From Hemerocallis citrina (taxonomy: Eukaryota; Streptophyta; Magnoliopsida; Asparagales; Asphodelaceae), in NCBI GenBank assembly GCA_017893485.1, contig CM030364.1, forward strand, positions 204,747,327 to 204,811,326: DNA of 64,000 nucleotides, written 5' to 3'. Position 1 is the first letter of the stretch. Each line of letters starts with the position of its first letter. A program made the translations under genes and the position numbers. Below the pieces are notes generated by a model. That model was not told the origin of the DNA and did no database searches. It was given only the letters and a program-made list of their open reading frames with translations. This document shows positions 11,501 through 24,509 of this stretch, one piece after another.

Positions 11501-13251
11501 ATAAGCATTAATCACATTCATACATAGGAATATCATGGTGGCCGTGTTATATGATTAGATGGATCGTAGGAAGATGCTGGCAATTGTGTGTCGTACTTAA
11601 GGCGCTATAGGTTGAAGTAATGAGGGTTGGGAAGACCACTAGTGATAGTTGGTCCGATAAAGGCCGTTAGGTCGCCTTCGAATTCTTCCTTAGTGGGATA
11701 CCGACCATAGAATATTAGTAGATTCTTCTGTTGCTTCTAATAATAGAAGATCGAGTTGCTAGTAAGCACGCTTGGTTGCTTCTAGGATTGATTACCTGTA
11801 TGGTTGTTTGCACACGGTTGTGCTCGTACGTGGCTCGACTGGCCCGTACGTAGCTGTGAGTCTCATACTCGGCTTATTTGGCTGGTATGTACGCTGTTGT
11901 CTCCTACGAGGCCCGCCTGGCTCGTGGGTAGTTATTGTTTCATACGTAGCATATTAGCTCGTATGTGGTTGTTACTCGTGTATAGCTGTTAGCTAGTACA
12001 CAGTTCGTTGTGGGCTATCGACCATCAAGACATAGCGGCATGCGTGTATATTCGCACGGCCAAAGTCTGGGATCGATGAGCCACAAACCGGATCCTGAGG
12101 GATCCTGGTAAGTCTAGGTTGAGCAGCCTAGTAGAGTTGTCTTGCGAAGCCTAATTTAAGGCCCAGCATGTGGTGGTTATAATATCGTCGTCCCTAGGAT
12201 CGTCGAGTCAGGGACATCATTAGGGTAGTGACTTATAAAGGTCATTTTGCTCAGACCCTTGCCGAAGAGAGAGGAGTTGGTTGTAGGGGGCACCTTACGA
12301 CCAACTTTTCCCTTGAGGGAGGCCTTAGGTGGTGACATTGGGTTGTACCTTCCCGTCAAAGGGATACGTACGGTGCCATCTCACAAGTTGAGGACACGGG
12401 TTGCGTATCTCGCTCTGTTAATTCCTGAAATACTGTGGCTGGGGTGCCACAGGATGCATGGTGCAGTCCTGTGCTTGCTAGACCCCAGAGAGTGCCACAG
12501 GGTAGGCTTCGCGCTGCCCTGCGCTTGCGAAACTCTATGGTTTAATTTTGGAACGATGCCCGATATACTGGGATCGAGTGAGGTCCGGCTTGCCGGGTAG
12601 TAGTGGAAAACGGAGACACCATAAGCAGACTGCATAGGGGGACTTGACCCCTTCTGCAACCTCACAGAGTCATGGATTATAGTCAGGAACGGGTTGTGTA
12701 TAATTAGTTCTATTTTAAGTATCGCATTGGTGTCTAGTCATAGCACTCACGAACACTTAAACTACACCAACACCATTGTTATATTTTGTATATTGTTTGG
12801 AAGATTCGCTGCTATATGATCAGCCTTTAAGCGTCAGTGAATACTGACATCCCCACTTCCATAGGTACTGGATCGCCGAAGTATAAAGACGAGATTCAGG
12901 AGGACTCAAGGCAAGGAAAGCAAGGAGTCAATGTTATGTTTAGTTCCGCTGCAGTATATGTATTGATTATCTATTTAGTTGAGAAGTACTCAAGTGAGAG
13001 TTACCAAGTGTTGTTCTTCATTTCTTGTACTTTGATGTAAGATGTTGAAGGTTGTAATACTTTGGATTGTAAAGGTATTATTGTAACTCTATTGTAATGT
13101 ATTGCAGTTGTGTAATGTTCAGACTTGTTATACATTGGGTATTGAATAAAAAGTTTTAAATTCTCCTGTTTTTCTGTGTATTGTGACTAATTGAAGAAAA
13201 GATCTTGGCTCGTGTCACGGTTTCCCGGTATTCAGAAATCGGGGCGCTACA
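8514..13251 (+). repeat. E0 3' LTR
   Basis: Near-identical partner of 2368-7108, with TATA box at 9096-9103, minisatellites at about 9640-10010 and 10320-10790, AATAAA at 13145-13150, and end GCGCTACA at 13251 followed by the AAGAT target duplicate. All short open frames in it have twins in the 5' LTR. Confidence 0.95.
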
Positions 13252-13830
13252 AAGATTGAGACAATCTGACGGTGACAGTGGCTCGGCGGCATTTTTCTCC
13301 ATATGTGGAGGTCGGTGCCCCGGTAGCTCGGCAGATTGTCTGTGTGGCTCGGCTCGGCACGAACCGTCGAGCCGTGTGGCTGGATCTGGAGCGCCCATCA
13401 TGGCGCAGATCTCGAAGTCGGGGGTTCAGATCACGAGAAAATGTTATCTTGTCGTTTTATGGGCGTGGCGTGATCTGAGCCGTTCATCAGATTTGGGCAC
13501 GAATATTGAGACAATCTGATGGTGATAGTGGCTCGGCGGCATTTTTCTCCATATGTAGAGGTCGGTGCCCCGGTAGCTCGGCAGATTGTCTGTCTGGCTC
13601 GGCTCGGCACGAACCGTCGAGCCACGTGGCTAGATCTGGGGTGCTCATCATGGTGCAGATCTCGAAGTCAGGGGTTCAGATTACGAGAAAACGTTATCTT
13701 GTCATTTTGTGGGCGTAGTGTGATCTGAGCCGTTCATCAGATTTGGGTGCGAATATTAAGACAATCTGACGGTGTCAGTGGCTCGGCGGCATTTTTCTTC
13801 ATATGTGGAGGTCGGTGCCCACTTCTCCCC
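13252..13830 (+). repeat. 250-bp tandem repeat interrupted by E0
   Basis: ACAATCTGACGGTG-type starts lie at 13261, 13511 and 13761, exactly 250 bp apart. Each unit has GTGGCTCGGCGGCATTTTTC, GGCTCGGCTCGGCACGAACC and CCGTTCATCAGATTTGGGC. The third unit is incomplete and passes into other sequence near 13820. The sequence left of E0 (2338-2367, CCGTTCATCAGAATTGGGCA) is the end of another unit, so the array existed before E0 inserted. Open frames in it repeat with the unit and are not supported as genes. The family is not recognised. Confidence 0.85.
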
Positions 13831-16665
13831 AACACTCGAGACCTCTCCCCTTGGCCATCCCGACCTCCTTCCACCACCTCTTACTCCCTCATCTCCTTTT
13901 TTTTGGTGTTCTCTCGTGGTCGCAAGCCACCATCGCCGGCATCTCTCGCTTTGTGGAGTTTTGTTCGTGGGGAGATTTTCGCTCTAGTTGCTTGGATTCG
14001 TTGCTTCGCATTTTCGTTCGTGGGTCTTGCTCGCTACTCTTGGTTTTCATTGTTTTTCATCCCGATTAAGGCAAGTAACTCGTACTCCAATTTATTTGTT
14101 TGATACAAGTCAAAAAATACCACCTATAGTGTAGTTGGGTCTAGAGACGACTCTTGTTTTTGTTATCTTTGATGGATTTTGTTTCTATTGTTAAAACTTG
14201 AACATAGTTGCCTCACGACACAATATGAACATGAATTAACTTAGGTTTTACCCGTTCTTGATTTTGATCATGTATGTGAGACTTTTGTGAGAATTCGTGT
14301 TTTGGTTGAGACCCATGTGATATATTTAGTGTGGACATGCTAGATACCCTAAATTATGATGTTTAGACACTTGGTAGACTCGATTCCATGTTTGGTGGTG
14401 TTTTGAATAAGTTTTGTATGATATATGTTGAGTTATTGTTAAAGGGAAAAATCTGTAATTTGTCGCTGATCTGTTTTGTATGCTGTTTTGGACGATTTTA
14501 AAGTCAGTATCCTAATTTCGGTATAAAATATGAGTTTTAGAAAATTTCGTCTATTTTCAAACCCCTCTGACCTTGCTTGATTTCGTTTTTGTATGAGTGA
14601 GTTATGACTGTTTTACTACAGAGGTGTCGTTCTTTTCTAGGTTTTGCTCTTGTTGATTTTGATAACCAAATTAATTTGATACTTGTGCTACACGGGTTAT
14701 TTTGATCTGAAACTTTGGTCAGTCTTTCTATACATACCTAGGGATTACCCAGAATTTTGGTAGATTTTATTGACGAGTTTTATGTGTTATTTCATGCTCG
14801 TTTATGAAAACTATAATTGCTGTATTTTACTCGCTGTTCTGTAAAGAAATGTATTTTCACCCTGATTCCTTCTACTGTATGAAAAATGTTCGTGAAATAT
14901 GAAAGTTATTTTAATTTATCTATTTCCATCTCCCTTTGGCGGATTTAGATTTCGTTTCACAACTTGCGAGATATTTCAGTTTTCGTACAACAGTGTTGGG
15001 AATTCCAGATTTGCCAAACTTCCGTTTCTTGATGTGTTCTTATTTTTGATGACTAAAAAAATTTTACTGGAATATTATGAAACCTTATATTTTGATTTTA
15101 GACATCTAGGGGAATACTGGAAATTTTTCTTGGATTTATTTGAGAAGTTTTAATGCTGTTTTTCTGACTGTGAATTCGTTTTACTGATTTCGGACTGAAC
15201 GTGTTTTCTGTTTTCAAATCTGTTTCGAGCTATGATGTTGTGAATTACCATATGACTTATTTATACTTGCTGGATTCGTGTGGAAGTCTATTTTCCAGAT
15301 CATTTGATGGATTCAGATTTGGATGTTTATAGTAGCGGGGATCATTGTTTTTGTACAACACTGTCTTGCTATCCTGAATTAGAAAACTAGTTTTTTACCC
15401 TGTTATGTGTCATCTTGTACCTGTACTTGTTTATCTTGCACCCTGAACCTGATACATGTTTATACCCTGTTATCCTTGCTTTGTTTTATGACACATACAT
15501 GCATGCCTGATTATAATAATAAATGACCAAGTCGGGGTTAAGGGAAAGATCTAGTAGTGGAAAATATAGAAACGTGTATTTAGAAAAGGACCTGTGTCCT
15601 GCCTGCCTGTTACGTGTTCATGACTACATGATTCACGATCCTGTTTACCTGTACCTGACTGCATGTTTCCCTATAGGAAGATGTACTCGGAAGATAACCA
15701 CTAGGTTATACCTTCCTGTAACTGACTGCATACTTCCTTATAGGAAGGTATACTCGGAAGAGAACCACTAGGTTCTACCTGTTCCTGTTATTCCTGTTAT
15801 CCTGAATCTTGAGTACACTGTCCTATGGACTCCACTATGAAATCTAAAGTGAAACTATTTGTTGTAGCAACCATATAGTAAAAGCTGAGATGCATGAAGT
15901 GCTACCAAGATAGTAATATAACAAGACTTGACATGACATAATTTGATTTCCTGTACTTGATGCCTGATTATCCTGTTACATGATTACCTGTTTACCTATA
16001 TACCTGTTACCTAATTATCCTGTTACATGTTTACCTGTTTACCTGTTCACTTGACACTTGATACATGTTACCTGTACCTGTTAGTATACCATGCTACCTG
16101 TTTCTAGTTTTCCTGATTCATGTTAGATATTATATTTCGGTTGACATACTTATACCATGCTATGCTTGTTACTTAGATTTATGTATCCCCTGTACTTGCA
16201 TCCTACATTATAGGTGGCCCGTAACTTGCAATTGACGGGTACTTATTTTCTTTTTTCTTCTCCTGCCAATTTACTAATTGCAGATCAGGATGGTCGACTG
16301 TCAGATGGTATTGGCGAGATGATGTATTAGTACTGAATTTTCTGCTATATTATTATTATTACTTATTGCTTGAACTTGAATAAAATGTACTTGACTACTT
16401 GGATATTTATCTTGTATTGGATGATGTCCCAGGATATTTGACTTGTTCAGAATTTGATTATTTGAGATTATTATATTTGGTTTCAAGTAAATTCCAGTTG
16501 GTATCTTGAATCTATTATGCAACCCTGGTTATATCTTTTGCTTCCGACTCTGATTTTTCCTGTGGTATGTTGTAAAGATTCCTGAACAGCTTATGGATGA
16601 TGAAAATCATTCGCTGGGCTTTTGTTACGTATCCATATTCCGTATTTTTTTTGGGAAGCGGGGAG
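13831..16665 (+). repeat. L0: 3' portion of an E1-family LTR
   Basis: From about 14060 (GGCAAGTAACTCGTACTCC) to 16665 this follows the 3' part of the E1 LTR (55370-57850): shared landmarks are CACCTATAGTGTAGTTG, runs of ACCTGTTAC, a conserved CCGTAACTTGCA block, and the end block GCTTATGGATGATGAAAAT..TTGGGAAGCGGG. The GC-rich 13831-14056 occupies the place of the GC-rich part of that LTR. The 5' half is absent. The 3' end stops at GTGAC, one base short of the usual GTGACA, where it meets truncated E4. Confidence 0.75.
15657..15785 (+). repeat. 66-bp tandem duplication in L0
   Basis: Two units start GACTGCATGTTTCCCTATAGG (15657) and GACTGCATACTTCCTTATAGG (about 15723) and each ends in ACCACTAGGTT. 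A short frame at 15523-15771 reads through both but has no other support. Confidence 0.8.
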
Positions 16666-16666
16666 T

Positions 16667-19178
16667 GACTCCCAGACATTGGAGTATGACAAACTATCCG
16701 CCCGACTACTCATAGTCCCGGATTTAAAATAAAAGCTCGTCACCCAAGAGGCAGCAACAGTTCCGGAATCTGCCGCCCGACTGGGTCTATAGTCCCGATG
16801 AACCACTGCAGTAAATCCACTGCCCGACTATATAAAGTGCCCCACTTACGTTTGCCTAAGTTTTACTACATTTTCACTTAGTGCCTAGTTCTTAAGTTCA
16901 AGACATGAATAATTTATCATACCTAGAGTTAGTTTTACCCCCTACCGGACTTAATCACAAATACCGAGATAGCTCCATGGCAAATCTCAAAATATAACTC
17001 AATTCTTTTTATTTCAACAATACCGGTACCCAAGGTCTTACTAACTCTAAATCACAACCTTTCATATACAAGAATCCATGGATACTCATACCCTTCAATA
17101 ATCATGTATCAAACTTAATGTATTCATATCTTCAATTTATTCACAATTTGATAAATTTCTTATCTTGACACTTTTCATGATCCATTTATTCATTCATAAT
17201 CTTTAGAAACAATAATTCTTTTCATGAACATAAATTCATCACATGAAATCATATTAGCAAATTTAAGCTTATAAAATGTCTCAACTCACATCAAAATATT
17301 TTTTAAACCAAATAAGAGTATAATCTCTTCAAGAGAAATCACTTCACACAACAATAATTTACTCTTTTTTTTTCTAAAATAAATCTCATACTCTTTAATA
17401 ATTAAAATTTAAGTCAAAACTCATTTTCTATCTCAAATATCCTTTTCAACTTCTCAAATATACTTGAAAAATTCTAAAACTCTTTTTAATAAATTCTATT
17501 TTATTTTATAGGAATTTTAGAATTTTCCCCAAATTTTTATTGCATTTAAACTTTCATTAAGATTAAAACAAAACCAAATTTTTTTTTTTGAAACCAACAG
17601 TTTTCGAACCCAAACCCCCACGCCAGCTACAGTAACCGCCCAAAGGCCCAACCCACTAGCCAAATAGTCCATATGGACTTGGTGTCAATAAACCATAACG
17701 AAAACCCCATGTACTCAGTTTCAGTTTCGGATTTTATTTAATGAAACAAAAATAAAATGTGTACAACAAGTTTTTAACCCAAGTTCTCTTACAAATACAG
17801 TAGTGCTCTGGGGTGCACTGGCTAACCAGTAAATCCAAGTGTGATTACTGATATGAAGTTATACTAATAGGCTTTTGTTCAACCGTACTGTTATTCAACT
17901 ATTTTCATAAACTCTGTTGTTCATTTGATCTAATCTTTCTAATTGATTATAATTCTCTCATTCATACTGAGTTTCCTAAAAACAGTAAGTTACGAATTTT
18001 TAATTGATATCTTAGAAAAATATTTTTCTTTCATTAATGGTCATGAATTTGCATTATTCCAATTTAATCAAAAGTAGCAATATGTTTTTAATCACTTTAT
18101 AAGATTTTATTTGTACTCAAATAAACTTCACTACAATTTGTTTCAACTATAAGAGAAGTCTCAACTTATAAGTTATACATTTTGACATGTACAAATTAAC
18201 AAGCATACTAGTATGATTCATGACATTAATTCTTTTGTTTAATATTTTTCTTTCTAATGATCATGATGGCAATTAGTTACTTAATCATAACAAAGTTTCT
18301 TTCATTCATGGCATACTACCTTAGCATGGATTATGTCTACATACATCACATCAAATTCAATCTATATTACTCATTTATAAATTTTAGCATGCATTCTCTA
18401 CTTTTAGAAAGAAAAAGATCACCCACCTCTTATGAAGAATTAACAACCACGAATGGAGAGACAACTTCTAGCTCCTAGCTCCAACTACTTGTCCTTATCC
18501 TCCTAGTAAGACCTCTCCAATGCACAATGGTACTCTCTTTCTCTCTTTCTTTTCCTCTTTTTATTTTTGTTTAGTTTAGGTGTGAAATGAGAAGAAAACT
18601 AAGGTGTATTTATAGGACAAAGTGAGGGTTTAAATTGCAAATTTCTCCACCTAATAAATTACTTAACTTAATTTTCAATCTCTTCGTTACCCTAATTCCC
18701 ATAACTCCCAACTCTTCACTATTCCACCTCTTCAAAAACCCAACTCCCATATCTTCTTATGAAAACCGACCCCCTACTCTTTTGGAAACACGTGCACGTG
18801 TTGTGCATTAGTGCACACACATACACCAAAATAAATACAATTTCTATAGTTCCAAAATGTGTATTAAAAGTTGTTACATGTCATGTGTGAGTCCATGCAC
18901 AACTTAAAATATAATTTGGTTTATGGGCTTATCTCACGGGCTTTCTTTTTAATCAATTTATTTAGTTAGTCGAGTGGGCTTACCATTTAATTAATCTAAT
19001 GTGCTAGAATCTATCTTTAGGTCCATGGATTTAATAAAAGGCTAAAATAAAAAGGCTATTCATGCTAAAATAGTAAATGAGAGTAAGAAAATAGAGATGG
19101 AAAAAATTAGCACGTGCATCATACGTGCAAAAATTGAAAAATATATTTTTAATTAAAATATAAGTATGGAATGTTACA
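16667..19178 (-). repeat. E4 3' LTR, truncated
   Basis: On the minus strand it begins TGTAACATTCC at 19178 and matches the LTR at 29727-26900 and, more distantly, the E2 LTRs. Lacks the terminal third (cut at the position of ACATTGGAGTATGAC). Two tRNA-type B-box-like sites lie 1398 and 1568 bp from its start (17780 and 17610), the same offsets as in the E2 LTRs. The short frame at 18257-18478 has a twin at 28812-29027 and is LTR sequence, not a gene. Confidence 0.88.
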
Positions 19179-19277
19179 ACACTCCCTTCTTAGAATAGTT
19201 CCGTCCCCGGAACTACACTTAAGAGTGAGAAGAATACAAAGAAAGAAAAGATAAGAAAAAAAAAAGTCTACAAAATT

Positions 19278-20846
19278 TTAGTTGAAAAGTTCAGGGTAAT
19301 TTTTCATCATCTTTTCCTCTGATTCCCAAGTGGCCTCCTCAACAAATTGGTTCCTCCAAATGACCTTGACCATAGGTATTGTCTTATTTCTCAAGACCTT
19401 CTCTCGACGGTCCACAATCTCTACTGGACGCTCTACGTAGCTCAAATCCAATTGCAAATCTTCTGACACTTCTAGCAAATGATAACTCGGATCCGGGATA
19501 TAACCTCGTAACATAGACACATGAAAGACATTATGCACTTGGGCCAACTCTTCTGGTAATTCTAACCGATAAGCTGTATTCTCAATCCTTTTCAATATCT
19601 TATATGGTCCTATGTATTTCGGGGCTAACTTTCCTCCCCTTCCAAACCGAATCACCCCCTTGGTCGGAGACACCTTCACAAAGACAAAGTCACCTTCATC
19701 AAACTCCAGGTCTCTCCTCCGGTTGTCGGCATAACTCTTCTGCATGCTCTGTGCGTCGACTAATCTCTTCCTAATCAGCTCGATCTTTTCTGAGGTCTGT
19801 TGCACAATCTCTGGCCCAAACAACTACCGTTCCCCCACTTCGTACCAAAAAACCGGTGTCCTGCACTTCTTTCCATACAGGGCCTCTTACAGCGCCATCC
19901 CAATGCTTGCCTGGAAATTATTGTTGTAGGCAAATTACACAAGAGCCAAATGCTTCTCCCAGCAGCCACCGAAGTCCAACACACAGCATCTCAGCATATC
20001 TTCCAGTACCCTGTTGACTCTCTCAGTCTGCCCATCAGTTTAAGGATGAAAGGTCATACTGAAATCAGTCTTCGTCTCCAAAGTTGCTTGAAGACTTCTC
20101 CAAAAATGCGAAGTGAAACGCGCATCTCGGTCAGATACTATTGATAGCGAAACTCCATGAAGCTTCACAATCTCGCCAACATAAAACTCTGCCAGCTTCT
20201 CCATCGACCAAGTAAGCTTCATCGCCAAAAAGTGAGCCGATTTGGTGAGTCGATCCACTATCACCCAAATTGTGTCATTGCCTTTGGAACTCTTGGACAA
20301 ACCTGTGATGAAGTCCATGCTGATACAATCCCACTTCCACTCCGGGATAGGTAATGGCAGCAACAAACCTCCGGGGTTTTGATTCTCTGCTTTGACTTGC
20401 TGACAAACTACACACTTGGTGACAAACTCAGCCACATCTCGCTTCATCCCTGGCCACCAGAAATATAGCTTTATGTCCTTGTACATCTTGGTACTCCCTA
20501 GATGCACGGATAAATAAGTAGCATGTGCTTCCTGAAGAATACTCTCCTTCAGTTCCGCTTGATCTTGCACACACAGCCGATCTCCATACCACAACACTGC
20601 ATCCTTCGCTTGAAACTCTGCCAACCTGCCAACACCAACCTCTATCATCTCCTGGATCTCTGGATCTGTCTTCTGACTGTCGATGATTTTGCCTCTCAAG
20701 GTAGGTTGAATCCTCAACTGAGCTAAAAAAGCTCCCAAACCTTGCAAAACCACCTCAATCCTTACTCGATCAAGCTCCTCTGCCAACTTTCCCTGAGTTG
20801 TGATCAATCGAGACAAACTGTCCTTCCTACTAAGTGCATCAGCCAC
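19278..20846 (-). pseudogene. E4 integrase with chromodomain-like tail, broken
   Basis: Two frames. The upstream one (20846-20040) has the zinc-binding HHCC region (H..H before LYFWWPGMKRD, then CVVCQQVK), the first catalytic Asp in CISMDFITG and the second in IVSDRDARFTS. It stops at a TAA at about 20040 where the E2 copy has a Gln codon. The downstream frame (19823-19278) has the GPY/F-like module YIGPYKILKRI and a chromodomain-like tail (VKVIWRNQFVEEATWESEEK). Between them the sequence is still recognisable but has further stops and shifts. Integrase would insert the element cDNA; chromodomain tails steer insertion to heterochromatin in this lineage. Non-functional as it stands. Confidence 0.9.
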
Positions 20847-22034
20847 AACATTGGCCTTGCCTGGATGGTACTTGATCTCAGGTCAAATGTCCTCCAACAC
20901 TTCTAACCATCTCCTCTGCCTCAGATTCAAGTCCCTCTGCTGATAGATATACTTCGGACTCTTGCGATCAGTGTACATGTTGACCTTTTTCCCGTACACG
21001 TAGTGCCTCCACTGGTTCAAAGCAAAGATGACAGCTGCCAAGTCTAGATCATGGGTTGGATAATTCTTTTCATGCGGTCTCAGCTGTCTAGACCCATAAG
21101 CTATTACCTTTCCCTCTTGCATCAGCACACAGCCCAATCCGCGTTGAAAAGAATTGCTGTAGACATCATATTCAACTCCTTCTCATGGCAAAGCCAAATT
21201 GGGAGCGGTAGTCAATCTTCCCTTCAACTCTTGGAAGCTAGCTTCACACTGCTCCGACCATTTAAAACTCACGTTCTTCTTTGTAAGTCCTATGAGTGGC
21301 ACAGCTATCTGGGCGTAGCCCTGAATGAATCTTCTATAGTATCCAATTAAACCCAGAAAGCTCCTAATCTCTTTCACTGTGGTCGGCCTTGTCTAATATT
21401 TTACTGCTTCAATCTTCTGTGGGTCAGTAGCCACTCCCTCCTTAGAAAGGATGTGACCCAGGAAGGCGACTTCAGTTTTCCAGAAGTTATACTTGGATAG
21501 CTTCGCATACAGTTTGTGCCCCTGTAGCTTCTTCAGTACCTCTGTTGGGTGCTCGATATGCACTTCTTCTGACTTGGAATAGACCAAGATGTCTTCGATG
21601 AACACAACGACAAAAGAATCAATGAATGGCCGCAGAATCCTGTTCATCATGTCCATGAAAATAGCAGGTGCATTGGTCACTCCAAACGACATGACTAGAA
21701 ACTCATAGTGATCATGCCTAGTTCGGAAAGCCGTCTTGTGCACATCTTCTTCTTTTACTCGGACTTGGTGATATCCTGAACGTAAGTCTATCTTGGAGAA
21801 AACAACTGCTCCTTGTAGACGGTCGAACAGATCATCGATTCGAGGAATTGGATACTTGTTCTGTACTGTAACCTTGTTCAACTCTCTGTAGTCGATACAC
21901 AACCTCATTGATCCATCATTCTTCTTTACCAAAAGAACTGGGGCTCCCCAAGGTGACGCACTAGGCCTGATGAATCCTTTGCTCAACAACTCTTCAATCT
22001 GCTTCTTGATCTCATCTTGCTCAACCGGTGCCAT
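20847..22034 (-). pseudogene. E4 reverse transcriptase and RNase H, broken
   Basis: The frame 22034-21393 has the RT palm and fingers: [53 protein letters not shown] and the active-site box [14 protein letters not shown] in place of the usual F(I/V/A)DD means the second catalytic Asp of that pair has changed. It is followed by stops and shifts and then by connection and RNase H parts in 21377-21183 and 21137-20883 ([53 protein letters not shown]). The enzyme would copy RNA into cDNA; this copy could not. Confidence 0.9.
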
Positions 22035-22575
22035 TCTGTATGGTGCCTTGGAAATGGGTTCACTCCCTGGCTGAATAGTATGAACTCTACATCTCGATGA
22101 GGGAGAAGCCCAAGTAAGTCTTCAAGAAACACTGCTAGAAAATCTCGGACCACTGGAATCTGCCTCACTTCTTCAGGAACCTTCTGCTTTGCCAAAGCTG
22201 CTACCAACTGCTTACACTTCTTCTTCCCTTGAAATGTAACTACTGGTCCTCCTGGAGCCTTCACCATAACTTCCTTACTCATGCACTCAATAGTGGCACT
22301 GTAAACTGACATCCAGTCTATGCCAATAATGATGTCGACCCCCAAAACTACCAACTCAATGAGGTTGATGCCAAAGAGCCTGCCTCCGATCTTAAGATCA
22401 CACCCTTCATAATATCGGTCGGTAGTCAAGTTTTCTCCTAACGGGGTAGCCACAGATAGAAATTTGCCACAAAAAATTTTAGGTTCAACTCCCAATCGTT
22501 TTGCAAATAAAGGTGACACAAATGTGTGCGATGATCCCGTATCAAATAAAACTGATGCTTTTATTCCATTTATTT
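22035..22575 (-). pseudogene. E4 aspartic protease and PR-RT linker, broken
   Basis: The catalytic DTGSSH motif with SVLFDTGSSHTF is at about 22556-22520, and the second half ([17 protein letters not shown]) lies in the frame 22519-21983. Near 22070 a frameshift replaces the sequence seen in E2, so the C-terminal part of that frame is out of phase and RT restarts in another frame at 22034. Normal role: cleaving the gag-pol precursor. Confidence 0.85.
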
Positions 22576-22699
22576 GAATGTCTCCTGTTACTTAAGAGTA
22601 CTCTCATTACATAACATTTATTACATAAGTGGAAAAGCAACAAAGCAACTAAGCACCATCTCTCATACCTGTGATGACGTTTTCTACATCATCAGCATC

Positions 22700-24369
22700 T
22701 GCCTCGGTCAAAGCAAACACTCGCCCCTGCCATAATTGCTTCTGCTCTGGGTTAGACTGCTGCTGACTCGGCCCTTCCCGCTGTAGCTAAGGGCAAAATG
22801 GCTTGGTGTGGCCTTCCTTACCACAAAGGTAACAAGTCTTGCCCATTTGCGACCTTGTGCACCTAGAAGACAAGTGGCCCGTCTCTCCACATTTGAAACA
22901 GGTGGGTACTCTGCCAATCACTACAACGATATTTGCTCCAGTTGGTTTGAAACACTGTGCTGGGGGCTGTCCCTTAAAATTGCTTGGTGCTGCAGGCCTT
23001 TTTCCCAGGCTCTAATTGTTCCTCTTGATCTGTACTGCCTGGTACTGGTTCATATCTGACTCAGTAGCGGCAGCCCTCCTGACCAGCTTCTCAATTCTAC
23101 GGATACCTAGGGGTATTATGCGGGTCCTCAAGCTTGGCCTCAACCCTTGCTCAAATTTTCGCGCTTTCTTGGCTTCATCCTGTACCATTTCCTATGCATA
23201 CCTTGAGAGTTGGTTGAATTTGGTCTCATACTCCCGCACAGACATACCACCCTGCTGTAAGCCTAAAAATTCCATAACCTTATTCTCTTGAACATCCGTT
23301 GAAAAATAGTGACTCCTGAATTCTTTAAGAAACTCTTCCCAAGTATGCTGTACATTGCCCAAAGTCCACTTCAATGATTGCCACCAGACACCTGTATCTT
23401 TCTCTAGCTGCATGGTGGCCAACTTCACCTTGCTTGCCTCTAGGGTCTCTAGCACTTCAAAAACTGTCTCCATCTGCCTGATCCAGTCATCAGCTGCGTC
23501 TGGATTTTCCTGGCCCTCAAACACAGGTGGCTTTATCCTTTTGAACGATTCAACCATCCTGATTACTTCGGAGATATGCACAGCTGGCCTGGCCCTCTGT
23601 TTCCGGCGATGTCTGCAGTGACAACATTTAAGGTCTGCTATACTCGAGCTAGTTCGGTCTCCAAATCTAGCCCATTCTCATCGCTATGATCTTCGCCGTT
23701 CCTGATTCTTTGTGCCGTTTTTGAGTCATAAAATTCATCATTAATCATCATAAATAATACAAATAACATCGCTTCAACAAAATTTATTCATTCCAAATTA
23801 AACTTTTCTACATTCAGAAAGAAAAACTTTGTTTCAATACATCCATTACATCCTTTAACAAAAGACATCCTAGATTCTACAGTTTCTTTTGGCTGCTCTG
23901 AGCTATTTCCGTAGTTCCTGGATTTCCTTCCTCATATCTTCAAAGCTCTGTTGCCGTTCCTGCTTGTCCCAGCGAGTGAGGTGGTCCAACTTGACAAAGT
24001 GTCGATCATTCACGTGCTGAACCTTCTCGAGTTCGCACACTTGAAAACTCAGCTCCTGAATGTGCTTCTTGTCTTCTGCCCGTTGTGCCTCCAAGTGGTT
24101 AACTCTCCACTTTGAGCATCCAATTCTCTTCGAAGAGAAGCAACAATATCATCTTGGTCATCTGGAATGAGTTCTTCGTTTGAGGATTCTTCGGGGAAAT
24201 CAGGCAGAGGTGGAGTAATTTCCCTGGACTCGGGGAATTCCTCTTCTATCTCCACTGGCTCTTCTTCTTCCTCTTCTGGGTCTTCTTCTTCCTTCATTGG
24301 CTCTTCCTCTTCATCCTCGAAGGGGACAAACCAATGCGCTTCATTCTGGGGATCATGCTGATTGGCCAT
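22700..24369 (-). pseudogene. E4 gag, broken
   Basis: Starts with MANQHDPQNEAHWF (ATG at 24369). An acidic stretch rich in Glu follows (to about 24190), then a coiled-coil-like part (24120-23903), the Retrotrans_gag capsid core (23581-23192; WIRQMETVFEV, WWQSLKW, FRSHYFS, REYETKFNQLSRYA) and two CCHC knuckles near 22905-22795 (CFKCGETGHLSSRC, CYLCGKEGHTKPFC). Stops and shifts separate the parts. It serves as the reference for what E2 has lost. Confidence 0.88.
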
Positions 24370-24509
24370 CTTATAGGAAAAATGAGGAGAAAATGTCATC
24401 TCATAGAGCAACACAAACATAAGTTTAAATCTCTATAAGTTGAAACTCACACTCTAATGCCCACTCCAAGGTGTCGTTCCTTATAAATTTGTACTACTTA
24501 TGAAGTGTG

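Larger units (their letters stand above)
2368..13251 (+). mobile_element. E0: non-autonomous LTR retroelement with giant LTRs (TR-GAG-like)
   Basis: Complete element bounded by the direct repeat AAGAT at 2363-2367 and 13252-13256. It begins TGTAATATCC and ends GCGCTACA. The LTRs are 2368-7108 and 8514-13251 (4741 and 4738 bp), nearly identical by eye. The interior is only 1405 bp and has a primer-binding site, one intact frame with three CCHC knuckles, and a purine tract; there is no protease, reverse transcriptase, RNase H or integrase. It must have used another element's enzymes. The similar LTRs suggest recent insertion. LTR ends and PBS resemble those of Ty3/gypsy chromoviruses, so a Tekay-like helper is plausible but not shown. 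Confidence 0.93.

Noticed and set aside
13205..13728. Several overlapping GC-rich frames right of E0
   Set aside because: They repeat with the 250-bp tandem unit on both strands and show no protein motif.
24167..24361. Serine-rich frame (SSSSSS) on the plus strand
   Set aside because: It is the opposite strand of the Glu-rich part of E4 gag.
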